Assembly (NCBI GenBank): GCA_039933315.1
Contig: JBDTOI010000221.1
Span: forward strand, 1-6,377
Length of the DNA stretch: 6,377 bases
Source: DASXRU01 sp039933315
GTDB lineage: Bacteria > Acidobacteriota > Blastocatellia > Pyrinomonadales > Pyrinomonadaceae
Reading direction: 5' to 3'
The notes beneath the pieces were generated by a model. It was not told where the DNA came from, searched no databases, and was given only the letters and a program-made list of their open reading frames with translations. Below, in pieces: positions 1 to 5,981 of the stretch; positions within the stretch are counted from its first letter, which is position 1; every line of letters begins with the position of its first letter. Made by a program: the position numbers and the translations under genes.

Positions 1-24
1 CCCTCTTAACCGCAACTTCCAGCG

Positions 25-50
25 AGGGGCGGCCACGGAGTGCCGCCCCT
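25..50. repeat. GC-rich hairpin repeat before the aldehyde dehydrogenase
   Basis: AGGGGCGG (25-32) pairs perfectly with CCGCCCCT (43-50). Inside it, CAC (34-36) pairs with GTG (40-42) around a GGA loop, leaving C33 bulged. The element ends only eight bases before the ATG at 59, where a ribosome binding site would normally sit, and no purine-rich site is visible. The last nine bases of the window (6369-6377, GTAGGGGCG) equal the first nine bases of this element, with its flanking GTAC-side bases, on the opposite strand. This suggests a dispersed intergenic repeat. It could also act as a terminator for a gene to the left, but no T-run follows. The structure is seen directly; the repeat-family status is inferred. 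Confidence 0.65.
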
Positions 51-58
51 ACAAACTT

Positions 59-1438
59 ATGCCAATCGCTTCCATCAATCCGGCTACCGGTGAAACGTTG
101 AAGGCTTTTGCGCCATTAACTGCTGCGCAACTAGAGGAGAAACTGGCCCACGCTGCGGCAACGTTCCGGACGTATCGCCACACCTCCTTTCCCGAACGCT
201 CGCGCTTCATGATCAAAGCCGCCGAAATCCTGGAATCGGGAAAACAGGAATTCGCCCGGGTAATGACATTAGAGATGGGCAAACCTCTTAAGGCGGCGGT
301 GCAGGAAGTTGAGAAGTGCGCCTGGGTTTGCCGTTACTACGCGGAAACTGCGCCCGACCACCTGGCAGACGAGATCGTTGCCACCAGCGCCAGCAAAAGT
401 TTTGTCCGCTATCAACCGCTGGGTCCGGTGCTGGCAGTGATGCCCTGGAATTTTCCTTTCTGGCAAGTCTTTCGTTTTGCCGCGCCGGCCCTGATGGCGG
501 GAAATGTGGGGCTGCTCAAACATTCTTCGAACGTGCCCCAGTGTGCGCTGGCCATTGAGACAATCTTTCGCAGTGCCGGGTTCCCTCCCGGATCATTTCA
601 GACCCTGCTGATTGGATCTGAAATGGTGCAAGACGTGCTCGAAGATGCACGCGTCGCGGCGGCGACCCTGACCGGCAGCGAGCCAGCCGGGCGCAGTGTG
701 GCGAGCATCGCCGGAAAACAAATCAAGAAGACGGTGCTGGAACTGGGTGGCAGCGATCCCTTCATCGTCATGCCGTCGGCGGGAGGGGCAGCATCAGTTG
801 CGACCGCGGTAAAGGCGCGCACAATTAACAACGGCCAGTCTTGTATCGCCGCCAAGCGTTTCATTGTCCACTCTGACATTTACCAGGACTTCGAACGTGA
901 CTTCGTCGCCGGCATGAAGACATTACGCGTGGGCGATCCCATGGATGAGTCGATCGACATTGGGCCGCTGGCGACCGCACAGATACTGGAAGATCTCGAA
1001 GCTCAGGTGCAGAAGAGTGTCGCGGCGGGCGCGCGCATATTGACGGGCGGCCGGCGATTCAATGCGGCTGGCGAGCTCGCGCGCGGCCACTACTATGAAC
1101 CGACGGTGCTGGTGGATGCTGCGAAAGGTTCGCCCGCATATGACGAGGAGATATTCGGCCCGGTGGCTTCTCTGTTTCGCGTCAGTAATATTGATGAGGC
1201 GATCGAACTTGCCAACGCAACGCCGTTCGGTCTGGGCGCCGCGGCCTGGACCGACGATCCGGACGAACAAGCGCGCTTTGCCGAAGAGATCGAAGCAGGA
1301 TCGGTATTCATCAACGGCATGGTTGCTTCCGATCCACGTCTGCCGTTTGGCGGTGTGAAGAATTCCGGCTATGGCCGCGAACTGGGCGCGTTTGGTATAC
1401 GGGAGTTCGTGAACATCAAAACGGTCTGGATAGCGTGA
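59..1438 (+). CDS. NAD(P)-dependent succinate-semialdehyde dehydrogenase (aldehyde dehydrogenase superfamily)
   Basis: This cytoplasmic enzyme probably oxidises succinate semialdehyde to succinate, as in the GABA shunt, though related aldehydes are possible substrates. At 459 residues it has the usual length. It begins with the family-typical NPATGE (residues 7-12), which supports the ATG at 59 even though the frame stays open to the window edge. Visible motifs are PWNFP (129-133, oxyanion Asn131), Lys154 for cofactor binding, the TGS nucleotide motif (205-207), the general base Glu228 in LELGG, the nucleophile Cys262 in NNGQSC, EIFGPV (364-369) and PFGGVKNSGYGRELG (429-443). The Glu-Cys spacing of 34 is the standard one. 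Length and the KHSSN motif are closer to the Sad/YneI type than to 480-residue GabD. Substrate and NAD versus NADP preference cannot be settled from sequence. It stands alone, with a hairpin repeat on each side. Confidence 0.94.
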   Translation: MPIASINPATGETLKAFAPLTAAQLEEKLAHAAATFRTYRHTSFPERSRFMIKAAEILESGKQEFARVMTLEMGKPLKAAVQEVEKCAWVCRYYAETAPDHLADEIVATSASKSFVRYQPLGPVLAVMPWNFPFWQVFRFAAPALMAGNVGLLKHSSNVPQCALAIETIFRSAGFPPGSFQTLLIGSEMVQDVLEDARVAAATLTGSEPAGRSVASIAGKQIKKTVLELGGSDPFIVMPSAGGAASVATAVKARTINNGQSCIAAKRFIVHSDIYQDFERDFVAGMKTLRVGDPMDESIDIGPLATAQILEDLEAQVQKSVAAGARILTGGRRFNAAGELARGHYYEPTVLVDAAKGSPAYDEEIFGPVASLFRVSNIDEAIELANATPFGLGAAAWTDDPDEQARFAEEIEAGSVFINGMVASDPRLPFGGVKNSGYGRELGAFGIREFVNIKTVWIA

Positions 1439-1489
1439 ACCTTTTGGAGTGCCAGTTTGTTCTCTCTACAACTTAGCAGGGTAGGTTGA

Positions 1490-1598
1490 GGGGTTCACGC
1501 AAAGGCGCCAAGAACTGAAAAGCATAAGGCGCAAAGAGTTGAGTCTTTCTCTTTGCGCCTTATGTTTTTACTTTCTTAGCGCCTTTGCGTGAAACCCC
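1490..1598. repeat. 109-base imperfect inverted repeat (hairpin element)
   Basis: The left arm (1490-1538) and right arm (1549-1598) are reverse complements apart from about five mismatches and one extra A (1594), around a 10-base centre. The outer stem has 15 perfect pairs, TTCACGCAAAGGCGC (1494-1508) with its complement (1579-1593), flanked by GGGG/CCCC. The inner stem has 16 perfect pairs, CATAAGGCGCAAAGAG (1523-1538) with 1549-1564. Related AAGGCGC and CAAAG words recur within each arm. The sequence resembles a 'cgcaaaggcgc' intergenic repeat that I recall from environmental bacterial genomes; that is memory, not a search. It fills most of the gap between two convergent genes and encodes nothing. 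Confidence 0.85.
1523..1569 (+). terminator. Rho-independent terminator within the inverted repeat (probably bidirectional)
   Basis: A perfect 16-bp stem (1523-1538 with 1549-1564) and a 10-base loop are followed directly by TTTTT (1565-1569). This fits an intrinsic terminator for the aldehyde dehydrogenase, which ends 84 bases upstream. Read on the minus strand, the same stem is followed by CTTTTC, so it could also stop the convergent gene at 1637-2158. The structure is visible; termination activity is inferred. Confidence 0.6.
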
Positions 1599-1636
1599 AA
1601 CTTTGAATCCACCCAAGATGGGAAAAACAAATTTGC

Positions 1637-2158
1637 TTACCGCATGTGGAGTAAGACATCAGTCAGGTGATTTACCACTCCCAGCAAAGTCCGACCAGCC
1701 TGATCGAACTGATTGCGCGCTGCCTGTTCTTCGGCCGTCGCTGCGGCCGCGGCGACCCCGACCAGATCAGGATAATAACGTTGCAGCCCTGGCGTGGTGC
1801 GAAAATCGAGCTCCAGTTTATCCAGCCCGTCGCGCACGTTCTCCAGACTGGTCTTGACGGTGGCCTTATTGTTCTCCGTTTGTGCGATTACGGCCGGAGA
1901 TGCTTCGTGGCGACGCGCGGCTTCATCGGCAGCCTCGATGCCTTTCGTCACGCCTCCCAACAAGTAAATGAATCGTGTCAGAATTTTGATCTGGTCGGCC
2001 ACGCGAGTAGCACCCTCCGTGCGTACCTGATCTGCCGACTTCCTGGTGGTTGTGGCCCGCGGGCGGCGCTTATTTGTGGTGCGCGCGCGTGTCTGTGGGA
2101 ACGCGATGACCGGAGACATCATGAGCCCGGCAATCGCTAAAGCAATGATTCGTTTCAA
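1637..2158 (-). CDS. Exported small helical protein of unknown function
   Basis: I do not recognise this 173-residue protein. It starts with a clear signal peptide: MKR, a hydrophobic core (4-19), and a possible cleavage after VIA (17-19) or a few residues later. A very basic, Thr/Arg/Lys-rich stretch follows (about 23-40). From about 42 to 171 it is Ala/Glu/Leu-rich and predicted to be helical, with only a short break at TTPGLQRYYP (121-130). There are no cysteines, catalytic motifs or further membrane spans, so a periplasmic or surface location is likely. The TTG start is chosen because a perfect AGGAGG lies six bases upstream and the signal peptide begins there. The gene is convergent with the aldehyde dehydrogenase and divergent from lipB. 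The opposite strand is open over 1667-2140 but has no recognisable product. Confidence 0.8.
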   Translation of the reverse strand: MKRIIALAIAGLMMSPVIAFPQTRARTTNKRRPRATTTRKSADQVRTEGATRVADQIKILTRFIYLLGGVTKGIEAADEAARRHEASPAVIAQTENNKATVKTSLENVRDGLDKLELDFRTTPGLQRYYPDLVGVAAAAATAEEQAARNQFDQAGRTLLGVVNHLTDVLLHMR

Positions 2159-2164
2159 GAGAAG

Positions 2165-2170
2165 CCTCCT
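2165..2170 (-). promoter_or_regulatory. Strong ribosome binding site fixing a TTG start
   Basis: AGGAGG on the minus strand, with six bases between it and the TTG at 2158-2156, is a textbook Shine-Dalgarno site. It supports the non-ATG start of the exported protein gene. Other genes here have weak or no such sites. Confidence 0.8.
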
Positions 2171-2190
2171 GGCGCTGAGTTAACTTTCAA

Positions 2191-2218
2191 GCTATGACCG
2201 AGTCGCGCCTGCCGTCAA
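2191..2218 (-). promoter_or_regulatory. Candidate sigma70-type promoter for the exported protein gene
   Basis: On the minus strand a -35-like TTGACG (2218-2213) is followed after 16 bases by CATAGC (2196-2191), a weak -10. Transcription would start near 2184, giving a leader of about 25 bases that contains the AGGAGG. The -35 matches well and the -10 only at three of six positions, so this is tentative. Confidence 0.35.
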
Positions 2219-2292
2219 ACTTTGCGACCAATTATGTCGTGTTTTTGTTCGAATTTCGCCGGCGCTGAATCGTGCTGTTAGAATATCCGGGC

Positions 2293-2325
2293 ATTTGAGA
2301 TCTCAAATTTCAGATCTCAGATCTG
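2293..2325. repeat. Palindrome plus AGATCT repeats upstream of lipB
   Basis: ATTTGAGATCTCAAAT (2293-2308) is a perfect 16-base palindrome. It is followed by two adjacent CAGATCT copies (2311-2317 and 2318-2324), so the hexamer AGATCT occurs three times in about 27 bases. The block ends 13 bases before the lipB ATG and would lie in its leader or promoter. It could be a regulator binding site or a short simple-sequence repeat of the kind scattered between genes. Nothing in the sequence decides between these. Confidence 0.6.
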
Positions 2326-2338
2326 CAACCGCATCACC

Positions 2339-3013
2339 ATGAGCACCAGAACATTGAAGATCCAGCGCCTGGGCCGGCTCGACTACGCGGCCGCGCTGGA
2401 AGTGCAAAAAACCACTGAGCGCGCCGTTTTGACGGGTGCCCACCCTGATACGTTGCTTCTGGTCGAGCACCCGCACACGCTAACCATCGGCCGGCGCGCC
2501 ACCCAGTCCGGAATTGTCGCCCCCGTGGACGTTCTGCAAAGGCGCGGTATAACGGTCTTTGAAACCAATCGCGGTGGCAAGGTAACGTACCATGGCCTGG
2601 GCCAGATCGTGGGCTATCCCATCATCAACCTGAGCCCGGACCGCGAAGACGTTCATCGCTATGTGCGCGATCTCGAAGACGTGCTGATACGCGTGGTCGG
2701 CGACTTCGGGATTGAGGCCTTCCCCATCCCGGGCTTAACTGGCGTGCACACGAAACAAGGAAAAGTCGCGGCCATCGGCGTACACATTGCCCGCTGGGTC
2801 ACCACACACGGCTTTGCGCTGAATATCAATACCGATCTCAGTTATTTCAAACTGATAGTAGCCTGCGAAGGCGAGCCGGTGACATCTTTGCAAGAGCTGG
2901 TTCGTCATGAGATGGAAATGAACGCAGTGGAAGATCGCATCGTCGAGCGATTCGCCGAAGTGTTTGATATGCGCTATGAAGAAAGTACTTGCCTTGAAGC
3001 CGCCGTGAAATGA
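2339..3013 (+). CDS. lipB: Octanoyl-[acyl-carrier-protein]:protein N-octanoyltransferase
   Basis: LipB moves the octanoyl group from acyl carrier protein to the lipoyl-domain lysine of 2-oxoacid dehydrogenase complexes or glycine-cleavage H protein. This is the first step of lipoate synthesis, in the cytoplasm. The 224-residue length is typical. Family motifs are visible in order: HPHTLTIGRR (44-53), the signature RGGKVTYHGLGQ (78-89) followed by YPI (93-95), the catalytic-dyad Lys142 in GKVAAIGV, HGFALNIN (157-164), and Cys176 in VACEGEPVTSL at the acyl-thioester cysteine position. The usual 'PCG' around that cysteine is here 'ACEG', a mild departure. No clear ribosome binding site precedes the ATG. 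lipA is not in the window. The stop is six bases before the next gene, which is in the same reading frame, suggesting an operon. Confidence 0.97.
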   Translation: MSTRTLKIQRLGRLDYAAALEVQKTTERAVLTGAHPDTLLLVEHPHTLTIGRRATQSGIVAPVDVLQRRGITVFETNRGGKVTYHGLGQIVGYPIINLSPDREDVHRYVRDLEDVLIRVVGDFGIEAFPIPGLTGVHTKQGKVAAIGVHIARWVTTHGFALNINTDLSYFKLIVACEGEPVTSLQELVRHEMEMNAVEDRIVERFAEVFDMRYEESTCLEAAVK

Positions 3014-3019
3014 GCTGAA

Positions 3020-4237
3020 TTGAGTTCGCTTACAAAATTCCCCAACAGCGAGTCTACCCGCATTTGGCTTGGCCCGATCCTCCTGGCCACAGTCCTGGCC
3101 ACTCTCATAAAACTCTACCTGGCTCTCTTTACGGCCGGCTCCGCCGATGTGGCCGGCTATGTGGATTACGTCGCGAAGATCCACGAGTTTGGCGTTAAGG
3201 CCTACTACTACAAGGGCCCGTACAACAATACTTTCAACAACCCGCCCTTCATGATTCATGTCTTGCGAGGGCTTGATTGGCTCGCAACCATTACGAATCT
3301 TCCCTTTCCCTTCTGGCTGCGGCTGACTTCAACCCTCGCTGACGTGGGTACTATCGCGGTGATGATCAAGATAGTTCCGAAGTTCACTTCACCGGCGCGG
3401 GCGACGCTTCTACTGGTGCTGTTAGCTGCCTGTCCGATCGCGATCATTATTTCGGGGTACCACGGCAGCACTGCTTCCGAGATGGTCTTTCTGGTAGTGC
3501 TTTCAATTTACTTGCTGGGCAGCCTCAATCGCGTTTGGCTGGCAGGCGCAGTGTTTGGCCTGGCTCTGAACGTAAAGATTTCGCCCCTGATGTTAGCGCT
3601 GGCAATATTTCTTTACCTGCCGGATCTGAAGTCCCGTATGAAGTTCTTCGCCGCCACCGCCGCGGTTTTTTTTGTAGGCTCCCTTCCTTACCTGCTACAG
3701 GAGCCAGGGATCATTCTCAAAGATGTCTTCGGCTATAACAGCATCTACGGCAATTGGGGATGGACCAGCCTTATGGTCCGTCTGTACCCGGAGGCGCCGC
3801 AGTTCGCTCGCGTTCCCTTCGAAGTCATCGGCATCCATTCCCTATTCGCCACCATCGGAAAATGGATCATGCTGGCGATGATCGTTGTCGCGTCGGTACT
3901 GATGAACCGGCAGAAACCCAAGCCGCCGATGTTCCTGCAATGCAGCTTCATCATGACCATCTTTCTGGCGCTGACTCCTGGCTTTGGTTCGCAGTATGTG
4001 ATGTGGTTGATGCCCTGGGTTGTGATACTGGGTCTCTGGCCCACGATCGTCTATTATGCCGCGGGCAGTCTTTACACCTTAATGATCTACACCTGTTGGG
4101 CATGGTCGGCGTCGTCGCTATTCTATTGCGAACCCGGCGTTCTCTTTTATCCAACTTTACTTTGCTGGGCCGCAGTGGTCAGCCTGATCGTCTTTCATCT
4201 TCGGACAATGCGAAACCATCCCTATGCTAACGTTTGA
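3020..4237 (+). CDS. Multi-pass membrane GT-C-type glycosyltransferase, GT87/DUF2029-like
   Basis: This 405-residue integral membrane protein has roughly ten hydrophobic spans. It probably transfers a sugar from a polyprenyl-phosphate donor to a lipid or glycan outside the cytoplasmic membrane. After the first span, the first outer loop carries Asp43 (SADVAGY), the usual place for the GT-C catalytic acid, then an aromatic NNPPF motif (73-77). LNVKISPL (183-190) and FGSQYVMWLMPW (322-333) resemble conserved segments of polyprenol-dependent mannosyl- and glucosyltransferases. Sugar and acceptor cannot be read from sequence. The TTG at 3020 is the only start that includes the first span, because an in-frame TGA (the lipB stop) lies two codons upstream and the next ATG is at residue 78. 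No good ribosome binding site is seen, so reinitiation after lipB is likely. Its end overlaps the next gene by 14 bases. Confidence 0.82.
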   Translation: MSSLTKFPNSESTRIWLGPILLATVLATLIKLYLALFTAGSADVAGYVDYVAKIHEFGVKAYYYKGPYNNTFNNPPFMIHVLRGLDWLATITNLPFPFWLRLTSTLADVGTIAVMIKIVPKFTSPARATLLLVLLAACPIAIIISGYHGSTASEMVFLVVLSIYLLGSLNRVWLAGAVFGLALNVKISPLMLALAIFLYLPDLKSRMKFFAATAAVFFVGSLPYLLQEPGIILKDVFGYNSIYGNWGWTSLMVRLYPEAPQFARVPFEVIGIHSLFATIGKWIMLAMIVVASVLMNRQKPKPPMFLQCSFIMTIFLALTPGFGSQYVMWLMPWVVILGLWPTIVYYAAGSLYTLMIYTCWAWSASSLFYCEPGVLFYPTLLCWAAVVSLIVFHLRTMRNHPYANV

Positions 4238-5174
4238 ATTAATTCAGCAAGCGCACCAGCGAATCAAACCATTGATTCATCGCACGCCGGTAGTAACTTC
4301 GCGCGCATTTAACGAAGTCGCCGGCAAACAGGTCTTCTTCAAGTGCGAAAATCTGCAGCGCGCGGGGGCATTCAAAGCTCGCGGCGCCACCAATAAGATT
4401 CGTTCGCTCAGTGATGAAGAAAAACGGCGCGGGGTGGCTGCCTTCTCTTCGGGAAACCATGCGCAGGCGGTCGCGTTGGCAGCGCGCGAAGCCGGCATCC
4501 GCGCCGTGGTGGCCATGCCAAACGACGCCCCACAGGCAAAGATCGAGGCTACCCGCGGGTATGGCGCTGAGGTTCGTTTCTTTGATCGTCTGCACGACGA
4601 TCGCGAAGCCTTTGCCCGCATCATTGCCGAAAGCGAAGGCCTGACAATGGTGCCGCCTTACGATGACTATCTGGTGATGGCGGGACAGGGCACCTGCGGG
4701 CTGGAGTTTCTCGAAGACGTTCCTGACCTCGATTGCATTCTGACCCCCTGCAGCGGCGGCGGATTGTTCGCCGGCGTCAGCACCGCGGCGAAATCAATCA
4801 ACCCTGGCATTCGCTGTTTTGCGGTTGAGCCCGAATCGGCGAATGACACGCTGCAATCGTTCCGCAGCGGTCAGCGGGTATCCATCCCGCCGCCACCAAC
4901 AATCGCTGATGGATTGCGGGTGCAGACACCCGGCACCTTAACTTTTCCCATCCTGCAAGAGATCGCGGAGGATGTGTTAACTGTTTCCGATGAAGAGATA
5001 GTCGCAGCGATGCGTTTCATTCTGTTTCGCATGAAGATGCTGGTCGAGCCTTCCGGGGCGGCGGCTGCCGCGGCGGTTCTCGCGCGCAAAGACCCACAAG
5101 GTTTTAAAAAGGTCGGCATCGTGCTCTCGGGCGGCAACATCGATGCCCAGGCCCTGGCTCGGCTAATCGTTTGA
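4224..5174 (+). CDS. PLP-dependent threonine/serine dehydratase (threonine ammonia-lyase family)
   Basis: This is a fold-type II pyridoxal-phosphate enzyme that probably deaminates threonine to 2-oxobutanoate and/or serine to pyruvate. Visible are the PLP lysine Lys51 in AGAFKARGA, the substrate loop SSGNH (75-79), the phosphate-binding SGGGL (177-181), VEPSGAA (274-280) and LSGGN (301-305) near the C-terminus. At 316 residues it lacks the C-terminal ACT-like regulatory domain of 500-residue biosynthetic IlvA. It therefore resembles catabolic TdcB, serine racemase or hydroxyaspartate dehydratase types. 'RAGAFK' in place of the commoner 'KTGSFK' fits that broad subgroup, and substrate choice is unresolved. 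The ATG at 4224 lies inside the end of the glycosyltransferase gene (14-base overlap), implying translational coupling. No terminator is evident in the 106 bases after it. Confidence 0.92.
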   Translation: MLTFELIQQAHQRIKPLIHRTPVVTSRAFNEVAGKQVFFKCENLQRAGAFKARGATNKIRSLSDEEKRRGVAAFSSGNHAQAVALAAREAGIRAVVAMPNDAPQAKIEATRGYGAEVRFFDRLHDDREAFARIIAESEGLTMVPPYDDYLVMAGQGTCGLEFLEDVPDLDCILTPCSGGGLFAGVSTAAKSINPGIRCFAVEPESANDTLQSFRSGQRVSIPPPPTIADGLRVQTPGTLTFPILQEIAEDVLTVSDEEIVAAMRFILFRMKMLVEPSGAAAAAAVLARKDPQGFKKVGIVLSGGNIDAQALARLIV

Positions 5175-5205
5175 CGCTCCTCTTCTCTATCGCCTAATTG
5201 TTTCG

Positions 5206-5234
5206 TTGACTTGATCGGTAAACAGGCGTAAGAA
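5206..5234 (+). promoter_or_regulatory. Candidate promoter for the PqqD-knottin gene
   Basis: TTGACT (5206-5211) is a good -35 match. After 17 bases comes TAAGAA (5229-5234), which matches the -10 at three of six positions. An AGGAG (5264-5268) lies downstream, 12 bases before the ATG at 5281, a long but usable spacing. This suggests the gene can be transcribed separately from the lipB cluster. The prediction is tentative. Confidence 0.35.
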
Positions 5235-5280
5235 CGGGACGACTTTTCTACCTAACATCACCCAGGAGTCGAACCTTCCT

Positions 5281-5763
5281 ATGCTGAAGGACGCTGCGTT
5301 TCTCCCCCAAGCACGGTTAGATGGTCTGATCGTCAACAAAGTGGACGAGGAAACTTTGGTTTACGATCGGAAAAGCAACAGAGCCCATTGCCTGAACCCA
5401 ACCGCTTCTCTGGTTTGGAGGCGATGCGACGGGCAGACCACAGCGGAGGAAATGGCTGAGCGGCTTCAAGAACAGCTTGGAGTGCCAGTAAATGAAGATG
5501 TCGTCTGGTTGGCGGTCAAACAGCTGGATCGCTTTCACCTGCTCGAACCCGGCAGGCAAATGACATTTGCGCCCTCCGTGTCGCGCCGAACCTTGCTGCT
5601 CAAATATGCCCCGGCGGCGCTCGCTTTGCCGTTGATAATGTCGATTACAACGCCCACAGCAGCGCAGGGCGGAAGTTGTTTGCCAGTGGATGCTCAATGC
5701 GCCATTGACGACCAGTGCTGTAGCTTTAATTGCAACACAGGAACCTGCGGCCCGCCGCTCTAA
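5281..5763 (+). CDS. PqqD/RRE-like domain protein with internal SRR signal-like segment and cystine-knot-type C-terminal peptide
   Basis: The 160-residue protein has three parts. Residues about 8-92 match the PqqD-like winged-helix fold (HCLNPTASLVWRRCDG at 36-51, then a TAEEMAERL helix). This fold serves as a peptide-recognition element (RRE) in many modified-peptide pathways. Residues 101-128 look like a signal or anchor: SRRTLLLK, close to the twin-arginine consensus, then a hydrophobic run and a TAA|Q site that could be cut by signal peptidase. Residues 129-160 form a short tail with cysteines at 133, 140, 146, 147, 151 and 156, spaced C-x6-C-x5-CC-x3-C-x4-C as in inhibitor cystine knots. 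A folded domain before a Tat-like signal is odd; a type II membrane anchor with the tail outside is an alternative. One reading is a carrier whose tail is exported, perhaps released. No maturase or transporter is in view. Its stop overlaps the next start (TAATG). Confidence 0.88.
   Translation: MLKDAAFLPQARLDGLIVNKVDEETLVYDRKSNRAHCLNPTASLVWRRCDGQTTAEEMAERLQEQLGVPVNEDVVWLAVKQLDRFHLLEPGRQMTFAPSVSRRTLLLKYAPAALALPLIMSITTPTAAQGGSCLPVDAQCAIDDQCCSFNCNTGTCGPPL
5665..5760 (+). other. Region encoding the predicted exported six-cysteine peptide
   Basis: These codons encode residues 129-160, beginning QGGSC and ending CGPPL. All six cysteines of the tail lie here, including the adjacent pair (146-147) typical of the C-C-CC-C-C knottin framework. 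If signal peptidase cuts after Ala128, the product would be a 32-residue, slightly acidic, disulfide-rich peptide. The cysteine spacing is observed; the fold, cleavage and release are inferred. Confidence 0.55.
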
Positions 5764-5981
5764 TGAGTCTATGCCTTTTGTTTGATGTGGCACCCGGCCC
5801 GCCTCCAGTAGCTGCTAATGGCGGGCTGGCTGTAATGTTGGTAATCGTACTCGTTCTGGCAGCGGCGCTGATCGGAGGATTGATCCTCCTACTACAACGA
5901 ATAAAACGCCGCCGGGCAAACCCGCTGCGCGATGCTGCACCCTCTTCCCCCACTCATCCACCAGATAGTGCGAACCAATAG
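5763..5981 (+). CDS. Small single-span membrane protein, translationally coupled to the PqqD-knottin gene
   Basis: This 72-residue protein has a short N-terminus rich in Pro/Gly, a strong hydrophobic span (about 21-44), a basic KRRRA stop-transfer cluster (48-52) and a Pro/Ser-rich hydrophilic tail. Charge distribution predicts the N-terminus outside and the C-terminus in the cytoplasm. I do not recognise a family. The ATG at 5763 is preferred because it forms TAATG with the upstream stop, a typical coupling junction. No ribosome binding site is visible. An in-frame ATG at 5730 would add 11 residues from inside the PqqD gene. The 3' end overlaps a convergent gene by 28 bases. Its size and coupling suggest a partner of the cysteine-rich protein, but the role is unknown. 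It could also be a non-coding open frame. Confidence 0.55.
   Translation: MSLCLLFDVAPGPPPVAANGGLAVMLVIVLVLAAALIGGLILLLQRIKRRRANPLRDAAPSSPTHPPDSANQ

Noticed and set aside
1490..1598. CRISPR array or insertion-sequence end
   Set aside because: There are only two arms in inverted, not direct, orientation, with no regular spacers, no transposase gene and no flanking target duplication that I can see.
1667..2140. 157-residue open frame on the + strand opposite the exported-protein gene
   Set aside because: No domain or ribosome binding site is seen. The opposite frame has a signal peptide and a perfect Shine-Dalgarno site, so this one is a shadow.
2254..2284. Possible lipB promoter (TTTCGC, 19 bases, TAGAAT)
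   Set aside because: TAGAAT is a fair -10, but the -35 is poor and the spacing long, so I do not list it as a feature.
2735..3259. 174-residue open frame on the - strand across lipB and the glycosyltransferase start
   Set aside because: It lies opposite the highly conserved LipB catalytic region and shows no recognisable motif.
3754..4230. 158-residue + strand frame inside the glycosyltransferase gene
   Set aside because: It is rich in His/Arg/Ser with no coherent domain, while the overlapping frame encodes regular membrane spans and GT-C motifs.
5175..5280. Terminator after the dehydratase gene
   Set aside because: I see no stable hairpin followed by a T-run in this gap. Readthrough into the PqqD-knottin gene remains possible.
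5317..5793. 158-residue - strand frame opposite the PqqD-knottin gene
   Set aside because: It has no recognisable domain; the + strand has a clear PqqD-like domain and cysteine framework.
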